A DNA stretch of 64,000 nucleotides, from assembly GCF_009720385.1 (NCBI RefSeq), contig NZ_ML769308.1, positions 62,001-126,000 of the forward strand, in the 5' to 3' direction. Below are positions 59,018-64,000 of the stretch, in pieces (the stretch's first letter is position 1; every line of letters starts with the position of its first letter). The position numbers and the translations under genes are program-made. Under the pieces are notes generated by a model. That model saw nothing but the letters and a program-made list of their open reading frames with translations, was not told the origin of the DNA and made no database searches. This DNA comes from Catellatospora vulcania. Its GTDB lineage: Bacteria > Actinomycetota > Actinomycetes > Mycobacteriales > Micromonosporaceae.

Positions 59018-60670
59018 CTACCTTTCTGTGAGGGCTTGCACGAGCCGCCAGGGGCGGCCGTCGACGAGGTCCGTCTGCCGGGACACCTGCCGGTTGGCGG
59101 CCTGTGCCGGAGCGACGTCAGCCCGCCCGGACACCTGTCCGGCGGGCACGGTGGTGACGACCGGGTGACTGATCCGCCCCGTGAAGGGCCCCTGCCAAGC
59201 GGTCCACAACGTGAAGTCGGGCGACAGCGCGAACACCGCGCTGTCCTGGTCGAGCGGTGCGACGGCGACGACGTTGAGCCGGTTCTCCGCCGCCCGCTCG
59301 GGCAACCCGAGACTCAGTTCCCACTGCTCCGCAGCCTCGAACGGCACCGCCACCACATCGGCATCAGCCAGCGCCGCCAACCGGAACACCTCGGGAAAGA
59401 TCGAGTCCGCCCCCGCGACCATGGCCAACCGTCCCCACGGCAGCTGCACCACACACACTCCGCCCTCACGGGGACGATCTTGCGTGGACTGTGGGGACGA
59501 CACGGGTGTTTCCGGCGAATGGGCAACCGTTCGCGCAAGATCGTCGTGATCAAGGGGGTGGAGGACGGGTTGGCGGGCTACTTCGCCGTTGGCGTCGACG
59601 AGGATCGGGCCGGTGGGGGTGGCTGTCACGGCGTGGGCGCTGGTGCCGTCGAGGGCGGCGGCGAGCAGGGTGGGGTCGGTTTCGGTGGTGACGATGAGGC
59701 GGGCGCCTGCGGCGGCGGCGCGGGCGGTTTCGCGGACCACCGTGGCGGTGTCGCCGCGGACCACTGCGACGGGCAGGGTGGCCGCGCCGGATCCGTGGCG
59801 GCGGCCGTGCGGTGGGGCGGCGATGGGGGCGTACAGCTCGGGTCGGCGGGCGGCGAAGATGTCGGTGCCGTCGGGGCGGCGCTTGTCGTCGGCGAGCGAC
59901 GGGTCGATGTCGGCGATCACGACGGCCTCGCCGGTGCGCGGCCCCTTGGCGACGACGGTGCCGTCGGGGGCGACGATCTGGCTCTCTCCTGCCCCGTGCA
60001 GCCATTCCGCGGGTACGCCGAGCGCCGCGCTGAGCCGCGGGAGGTGCTCCTCGGGCAGCAGCGGGCCGACCTTGTTGGCGGCGACGACCCATACCTTGTT
60101 CTCGGCCGCGCGGACCGGGATGTGCAGGCTCGCCTCGTCGGTGGCGAACGAGTTGAGGCTGTTCAGCAGCACCTGCGCGCCGCGCAGGGCGAGCCCGCGG
60201 GCCACCTCGTTGATGACGCCCTCCATGCAGGCGTACATGCCCAACCGGCCGAGCGGGGTGTCGAGCACCGGCCCGACCTCGCCGGCCGGGTCGAGGTGGT
60301 CGTTCTCGGCGCCCATCAGGGTCTGCTTGTCGCACTGGCCGAGCACCGCGCCGTCCGGCCCGAACATGAAGTTGGTGCCGCCGGTGCGGCCGTCGGGGTG
60401 CGCGTGCGTGACGTTGATCTTCACGTACGCCCGGTGCTTGCGGGCGCGCTCGGCGACGGCGGTCAGGAACGGGTCGCCGGGCCGGGTGGCGATGCGGTGC
60501 GCGTGCGCCCGGTCGGCGTAGTAGGACAGGTGGTTGCAGAACTCGGGCGCGACGATCAGCTGCGCGCCCTGGGCCGCGGCCTCGTCGATCAGGCGCAGGC
60601 AGGCGGCGAGATTGGCCTCGACGTCTTCCGACGCCGCGAGCTGCACCGCGGCAACCCGTACTGGAGCCAT
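59018..60670 (-). CDS. Tandem nitrilase-fold amidase, second domain degenerate
   Basis: A 550-residue protein and first gene of the operon. Domain 1 (1-290) is complete: Glu43 in APEFCNH, Lys115 in CDKQTL and Cys148 in YACMEGV. Domain 2 (about 300-520) has a nitrilase-like layout, but its Lys is not visible and the Cys position reads VAGADSIFPE. Between domain-2 strands, about residues 376-400, lies a translated palindromic element rich in Ser, Pro and Asp. The N-terminal enzyme probably hydrolyses an amide or N-carbamoyl group; domain 2 may be structural. Confidence 0.8.
   Translation of the reverse strand: MAPVRVAAVQLAASEDVEANLAACLRLIDEAAAQGAQLIVAPEFCNHLSYYADRAHAHRIATRPGDPFLTAVAERARKHRAYVKINVTHAHPDGRTGGTNFMFGPDGAVLGQCDKQTLMGAENDHLDPAGEVGPVLDTPLGRLGMYACMEGVINEVARGLALRGAQVLLNSLNSFATDEASLHIPVRAAENKVWVVAANKVGPLLPEEHLPRLSAALGVPAEWLHGAGESQIVAPDGTVVAKGPRTGEAVVIADIDPSLADDKRRPDGTDIFAARRPELYAPIAAPPHGRRHGSGAATLPVAVVRGDTATVVRETARAAAAGARLIVTTETDPTLLAAALDGTSAHAVTATPTGPILVDANGEVARQPVLHPLDHDDLARTVAHSPETPVSSPQSTQDRPREGGVCVVQLPWGRLAMVAGADSIFPEVFRLAALADADVVAVPFEAAEQWELSLGLPERAAENRLNVVAVAPLDQDSAVFALSPDFTLWTAWQGPFTGRISHPVVTTVPAGQVSGRADVAPAQAANRQVSRQTDLVDGRPWRLVQALTER
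59473..59545. repeat. Palindromic element, family C, inside a coding sequence
   Basis: A perfect 12-bp stem GACGATCTTGCG (59473-59484 with 59534-59545), with further imperfect pairing inside, encloses about 49 bp. It is read in frame in the second nitrilase domain. Confidence 0.7.
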
Positions 60671-60693
60671 GTGGTGTCTCCGGTTCCCCTAGC

Positions 60694-60713
60694 GAAACGC
60701 TGTTTCCCGAAAC
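60694..60713. promoter_or_regulatory. Nested CGAAAC palindromes in the divergent operon promoter
   Basis: GAAACGCTGTTTC (60694-60706) and GTTTCCCGAAAC (60702-60713) overlap, giving three half-sites between the nine-gene operon and the Dabb gene. The preceding CTAGCGAAAC is identical to a 10-mer at 32194-32203, and the 13-mer pattern recurs before tspO. Confidence 0.6.
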
Positions 60714-60758
60714 TACACTCGCGGGGGCGTTTACAACAGGGGTCGACCGGAGGTCGTG

Positions 60759-61040
60759 ATGCTTTCTCACGTAGTGCTGATGACGTTCACCGACGCAGAC
60801 GATGCTGCCAAGGCGAAGGATCTTTTGGAAGGGCTGGTCGGGGTGGTTCCCCAGGTCCGAACGCTCCAGGCGCACCTGGACGAGCTGCACACCCCGGTCT
60901 CGGCGCACCTGTGCCTGATCACGACCCACGAGGACGAGGCCGACCTGCGCGGATACCAGGAACACCCGGCGCACCTGGAGTTGGCGCAGTGGCTGCGCCC
61001 GCGGCTGGCGGCCCGGGTGGTAGTCGACTTCAGCCGGTGA
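60759..61040 (+). CDS. Dabb-family (stress-responsive A/B barrel) protein
   Basis: A 93-residue dimeric alpha-beta barrel protein; ATG 60759 is better spaced from GGAGGT than GTG 60756. It begins LSHVVLMTFTDADDAAKAKD and has LCLITTHEDEADLRGYQEHP, typical of Dabb. Its exact role is unknown; related barrels bind haem or small aromatics. It shares the CGAAAC promoter with the tetrapyrrole-type operon, so it probably belongs to the same response. Confidence 0.85.
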   Translation: MLSHVVLMTFTDADDAAKAKDLLEGLVGVVPQVRTLQAHLDELHTPVSAHLCLITTHEDEADLRGYQEHPAHLELAQWLRPRLAARVVVDFSR

Positions 61041-61044
61041 CCGC

Positions 61045-61611
61045 TCAGCTCAGCACGTCCAGGAAACGCAGGCAGCGTTCCCAGGTCAGTTCGCTGGAGG
61101 CCGCGTCGTAGTCGGGCGAGGCGTCGTCGGTGAACAGGTGCCCGCCCGGGTACGTGAACACCTCCGGGTGGGTGCCCAGGCGGGCCATCGCCATCTCCCA
61201 CGCCATGATCTCGTCCGCCGACTCGTACTCGTCGCGTGCCGCGACGTGCAGCTGGGCGTCCAGCCCGGACGGCATCCGGCGGGGCGTGCCCGCGGTGCCG
61301 TGCAGCAGGAGCAGGCCGCCGACCCGCGGCTCGCGCTCGGCGATGGCCTGCGCGAAGCCCGCGCCCATGGACAGCCCGGCCAGCACGCCGCCCCCGGGCA
61401 GATGTGCCGCCGCCTGCCGGGCGCGCTGCTGCACGACCTCCGGGCCGATCTCGTCGAGCAGTGCGAACCCCTCGTCGACGGTGTCCACCACGACCCCGTC
61501 GAACAGGTCGGGGGTCAGCACCGTGTGCCCCGCGGCCCGCAGTCGCTCGGCGGCGGTCAGCACGGCCGGGCGCAGCCCGATGACGGAGTGGAACAGCAGG
61601 ACGTGGGCCAT
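61045..61611 (-). CDS. Dienelactone-hydrolase-family protein
   Basis: 188 residues from ATG 61611; the longer frame to 61740 crosses the tspO promoter and is rejected. The nucleophile elbow is LAGLSMGAGFAQ with Ser in place of the Cys of classic dienelactone hydrolases. The His is in PGGHLFTDDA and the acid region in HVAARDEYE. It lies four bases from the convergent Dabb gene. The substrate is unknown. Confidence 0.8.
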   Translation of the reverse strand: MAHVLLFHSVIGLRPAVLTAAERLRAAGHTVLTPDLFDGVVVDTVDEGFALLDEIGPEVVQQRARQAAAHLPGGGVLAGLSMGAGFAQAIAEREPRVGGLLLLHGTAGTPRRMPSGLDAQLHVAARDEYESADEIMAWEMAMARLGTHPEVFTYPGGHLFTDDASPDYDAASSELTWERCLRFLDVLS

Positions 61612-61678
61612 CCGCCCATCCTGACAGGCCGCGCCGACGCCGCAATCCGCACCGACCCGCGAATCGACGCAACATCGC

Positions 61679-61691
61679 GAAACGCCGTTTC
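61679..61691. promoter_or_regulatory. CGAAAC-type palindrome upstream of tspO
   Basis: GAAACGCCGTTTC, a symmetric 13-mer (GAAAC, three bases, GTTTC), ends 30 bp before the tspO start. It differs from the 60694 site only in the centre. It also lies within 80 bp of the divergent dienelactone-hydrolase start. Confidence 0.6.
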
Positions 61692-61721
61692 CGTCGTGGT
61701 CGCTTCGGCTATAGCGGAGAC

Positions 61722-62204
61722 ATGACAGTTCACCTGGCACGACGTCCCGCGGCTCAGTGGTGGGCGCTCGCGGGCTTCCTCGCGGCGGTGCTCGTGGCGG
61801 CGGTGGTCGGCGGGCTGGCCGTGGCGCAACCCGCCGACGACTACGCGGCCCTGGCCCGGCCCGGCTGGGCGCCGCCGTCCTGGCTGTTCGGGCCGGTCTG
61901 GACGGTGCTCTACGCGATGATCGCGGTCTCGGGCTGGCTGGTCTGGCGACGGGCCGGCTGGGGTCCGGCGCTGTGGGCGTACGCCGCGCAGCTCGTCCTC
62001 AACGCGATCTGGACGCCGCTGTTCTTCGGCGCCGGTCTGCGCGGCCTCGCGTTCGCCGACATCGTGCTGCTGTGGCTGGCCATCGGCGTCACCGTGCTGC
62101 TGTTCCGCCGGATCTCGGCCGTGGCGGCCTGGCTGCTGGCGCCCTACTGGCTCTGGGTCACCTTCGCCTCCGCCCTCAACTTCACCATCTGGCACCTCAA
62201 CTAG
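61722..62204 (+). CDS. tspO: TspO/MBR family membrane protein
   Basis: A 160-residue protein with five helices. Family signatures are PPSWLFGPVWTVLYAMIAVSG, QLVLNAIWTPLFFGAG and LLAPYWLWVTFASALNFTIW (in segments of up to 20). TspO binds porphyrins such as protoporphyrin IX and, in some bacteria, promotes their light-dependent degradation. Shared promoter motifs tie it to the operon at 52.2-60.7 kb, which strengthens a tetrapyrrole theme for both. Confidence 0.95.
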   Translation: MTVHLARRPAAQWWALAGFLAAVLVAAVVGGLAVAQPADDYAALARPGWAPPSWLFGPVWTVLYAMIAVSGWLVWRRAGWGPALWAYAAQLVLNAIWTPLFFGAGLRGLAFADIVLLWLAIGVTVLLFRRISAVAAWLLAPYWLWVTFASALNFTIWHLN

Positions 62205-62233
62205 CCCCGACCCCGACCCCGACCCCCGATGGC

Positions 62234-62296
62234 CGCAACTCTTAAAGAGTCGCGGCCATCGGCACGGGTGGAGGCCGCGACTCTTTAAGAGTTGCG
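62234..62296. repeat. Palindromic element, family F, perfect copy
   Basis: Perfect 24-bp arms (62234-62257 with 62273-62296) start CGCAACTCTTAAAGAG and flank a 15-bp loop. It lies between the convergent tspO and TIGR03086 genes. It shares its arm core with the copy at 4866-4928, 57 kb away. Confidence 0.9.
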
Positions 62297-62320
62297 CCAG
62301 GTGGGGGGGAGGGTGGCGGG

Positions 62321-62926
62321 TCAGGCCTGCGGGGTCCAGGTGGCGCGGCGGCCCAGGTAGGCAAGCAGGACGGTGGTGGCGTCCGCGTCGGCGGCGACGG
62401 GCAGCTCGGCGGCGTACGCCCCGTACGCCCGTAGCGGCTCGACGATCTGCTTCGCCACCGCGAGCAGCTGCTCGGCGTCCGGTGCCGTCAGCGGCGACGG
62501 GGCGCCGGTGGCGACGGCGATGTCCCAGGCGTGCACGGCGGCGTCGAGCGCGCACGCCCCGGCGGCGATCCACAGCGGCAGCGGGCCCTGTGGCAGCGGC
62601 ACGGGCACCTGCTCGGCGTCGGCGCCCACGGTGGCGAAGGCGGCGGTCGACGCGTCGAGGGCCTGCTCCAGCAGGGCGGCGGCGTCCCCGTCGATGCGGC
62701 CGGAGGGCTGGAACGGGTCCTCGGCCGGCCACGGCCCGCCGGTGATCGCGGCGGCGTATCCGATCTGGTCGCCGGTCGCGTGCTGCAGCACCTGGGTGAC
62801 CGTCCAGTGCTCGCAGGGCGTCGGCAGGTCCCAGCCGTCGGCCGGGATCCCCGCCACGGCCGTCCGCAGCGCGGTGTGCGCCGCGCCGAGCAGGGTGATC
62901 GCGTTCGTGCCGGTGATCGTGGTCAT
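62321..62926 (-). CDS. TIGR03086-family (DinB/mycothiol-enzyme-like) protein
   Basis: 201 residues. LPTPCEHWTVTQVLQHATGD near residue 35 and DAAVHAWDIAVATGAPSPL near 130 give the conserved His motifs of the DinB-like, possibly metal-dependent, actinobacterial family TIGR03086. Relatives use mycothiol or act as maleylpyruvate isomerases. It is divergent from the TetR gene with two GGAACG palindromes between them. Confidence 0.85.
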   Translation of the reverse strand: MTTITGTNAITLLGAAHTALRTAVAGIPADGWDLPTPCEHWTVTQVLQHATGDQIGYAAAITGGPWPAEDPFQPSGRIDGDAAALLEQALDASTAAFATVGADAEQVPVPLPQGPLPLWIAAGACALDAAVHAWDIAVATGAPSPLTAPDAEQLLAVAKQIVEPLRAYGAYAAELPVAADADATTVLLAYLGRRATWTPQA

Positions 62927-62953
62927 GGCTCCGCCCTTCGTCTCGGCATTTCC

Positions 62954-63006
62954 GGAACGGAATGCCTCGTTCCGTTTAAGCTTAGCAGAGCGGAACGATC
63001 CGTTCC
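62954..63006. promoter_or_regulatory. Two GGAACG/CGTTCC operator-like sites
   Basis: GGAACG, eight bases, CGTTCC (62954-62973) and GGAACGATCCGTTCC (62992-63006) lie between the divergent TIGR03086 and TetR genes. The TetR gene starts 19 bp after the second. They are good candidates for its operators. Confidence 0.5.
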
Positions 63007-63024
63007 ACTGCTAGTCTGGTCGGC

Positions 63025-63666
63025 GTGACCGAGACGAGCGCGGCCCCGATGTCGGGCCGCAGGCAGCAGGCGGCCCGCAACGACACGGTGATCCTCGACG
63101 CGGCCCGGGAGGTGTTCCTCGCCGACCCGAAGGCCCCCATCGCCGCTGTGGCCGAGCGGGCAGGCGTCGGCATCAGCGCGCTCTACCGCCGCTACAGCAG
63201 CAAGGAGGAGCTGCTGCGCCGGCTGTGCCACGACGGGCTGCTGCTGTTCGTGGCACAGGCGCAGGCGGCGCTGGCCGAACCGGACCCGTGGCGCGGCCTC
63301 ACCGGGTTCCTCGCCGAGATCGTCGACGCCGACGTGCACTCGCTGACCGTGCACCTGGCCGGGACGTTCACGCCGACGCCGGAGATGGGCGCGACCGCCC
63401 GCGCCGCCGGCGAGCTGGCGGGGCGGCTCGTGCAGCGGGCGCTCGACGACGGCAGCCTGCGTCCGGATGCGGTGGTCGCGGACGTCACCCTGCTGCTGGA
63501 GAGCTGCGCGGCGGTTCGCGTACCCGATCCCGCGCGCACCCGGCGACTGCGGGCCCGCCACCTCGCCCTGCTGCTCGACGGCCTGGCCGCCGACCGCTCC
63601 CGCACCGACCTCCCCGGCCCGCCGCCCACCGCCGCCGAACTCAACTGGCGCTGGCGCACCCCCTGA
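63025..63666 (+). CDS. TetR-family regulator
   Basis: 213 residues from GTG 63025, probably leaderless, since a TAGTCT -10-like box lies about 12 bp upstream. The helix-turn-helix is AVAERAGVGISALYRRYSSKEELLRRL (about 40-68; core GVGISALYRRY). The C-terminal domain has LTGFLAEIVDADVHSLTVHL, like SbtR-type regulators. It probably controls itself and the divergent TIGR03086 gene. Confidence 0.85.
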   Translation: MTETSAAPMSGRRQQAARNDTVILDAAREVFLADPKAPIAAVAERAGVGISALYRRYSSKEELLRRLCHDGLLLFVAQAQAALAEPDPWRGLTGFLAEIVDADVHSLTVHLAGTFTPTPEMGATARAAGELAGRLVQRALDDGSLRPDAVVADVTLLLESCAAVRVPDPARTRRLRARHLALLLDGLAADRSRTDLPGPPPTAAELNWRWRTP

Positions 63667-63714
63667 CCCGGTCCACCCGCACACCAAGTCGGATGATCAA
63701 CGGGGGGCCGTCGG

Positions 63715-64000
63715 TCAGCGGAGTTCGGTGAGCAGGGCCAGGCCTTCCGGCCAGGAGGCGAGGTTGGAGTCGGCGTTGAGGTGGCCGCCGCCGGGGACCA
63801 CGACCAGGCGGGAGCCCCACGCCCGCGCGAAGGCCTCGCTGCGCGGCAGGGCCGCCCACGGGTCGTCGTCGCCGGCGACGAGGATGCTCGGGAACGGCAG
63901 CGGCACCAGCGGCACCGGGCGGAAGTTCACCAGCTCGGGCACCTCCGCGGTGTCCACATCGGCGGGCGCGACCAGCAGCGCGCCGCGTACCCGGGCGGTG
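63715..64000 (-). CDS. RBBP9/YdeN-type serine hydrolase, C-terminal part
   Basis: The 5' end lies beyond the window. The frame is open to the edge, and the visible part reads VRGALLVAPADVDTAEVPEL, then LPFPSILVAGDDDPWAA and LVVVPGGGHLNADSNLASWP. This gives the catalytic Asp (GDDDPW) and His (GGHLNA) of the RBBP9/YdeN alpha/beta hydrolases, which are small serine esterases or lipases. The Ser elbow lies outside. Confidence 0.8.
   Translation of the reverse strand, partial: TARVRGALLVAPADVDTAEVPELVNFRPVPLVPLPFPSILVAGDDDPWAALPRSEAFARAWGSRLVVVPGGGHLNADSNLASWPEGLALLTELR

Overview
The window is visibly GC-rich, with dense genes, frequent GTG starts and stop/start overlaps (ATGA, GTGA). Gene content (F420-type LLM oxidoreductase, MMPL exporter, cydAB, TIGR03086 protein, a split CrtYc/CrtYd lycopene cyclase, PS-rich secreted proteins) points to a filamentous soil actinomycete. 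A Micromonosporaceae member is my inference, not a proven assignment. I saw no rRNA, tRNA, CRISPR array or intact insertion sequence.

Layout. Positions 1-13 kb are ordinary chromosome: TetR and XRE regulators with palindromes at their starts, a methyltransferase, a BenE-type transporter, alpha/beta hydrolases, a small ABC exporter, an LLM oxidoreductase, a HAD phosphatase, an orphan binding protein, a HIT-like protein, a secreted M15-like protein and a YeiH-type transporter with a 52-residue partner too short for routine calling. Positions 13-31 kb hold a 1124-residue secreted sugar-handling protein, CbiZ, an MMPL exporter, a CN-hydrolase, a LuxR regulator, cytochrome bd oxidase, a thermolysin-family protease and an SDR/DUF2867 protein.

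Positions 32.0-41.7 kb are one same-strand locus. It encodes a WxL-like secreted protein, a DUF916-type surface protein, two neocarzinostatin-fold-like surface proteins (one with an LAKTG sorting signal) and a branched-chain-amino-acid-type ABC importer whose LivH, LivM and LivG parts form one 960-residue chain. It resembles the Firmicutes Csc surface complex coupled to an importer. Positions 41.8-43.4 kb encode a pectate lyase. Positions 43.9-52.1 kb are a carotenoid locus: crtB-crtYc-crtYd-acyltransferase-glycosyltransferase-P450 on one strand, and crtE-crtI-CarH/LitR-like B12 photoreceptor on the other. Three 11-bp direct repeats between the two arms fit a CarH operator.

The most exciting region is 52.2-60.7 kb, nine minus-strand genes that nearly all overlap. 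Together they look like a bacterial counterpart of the plant PAO/phyllobilin pathway of chlorophyll breakdown. They include an SDR closely resembling chlorophyll b reductase (NYC1/NOL), a chlorophyllase-like hydrolase, a Rieske oxygenase of the pheophorbide-a-oxygenase/VanA kind, and two proteins resembling red chlorophyll catabolite reductase. A nitrilase-type amidase and a maleate-isomerase/arylmalonate-decarboxylase-like enzyme could process mono-pyrrole fragments. One uncharacterised beta-rich protein and one membrane protein complete the set. A divergent Dabb protein and a nearby TspO, a porphyrin-binding family, carry CGAAAC-type palindromes in their promoters, and the same half-site precedes the surface/importer locus at 32 kb.

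A second theme is a set of long palindromic elements (arms of about 12-26 bp) in several sequence families, spread from 2.7 to 62.3 kb. Two lie in frame inside coding sequences, in a linker and between nitrilase domains. A third appears to separate a coupled gene pair.
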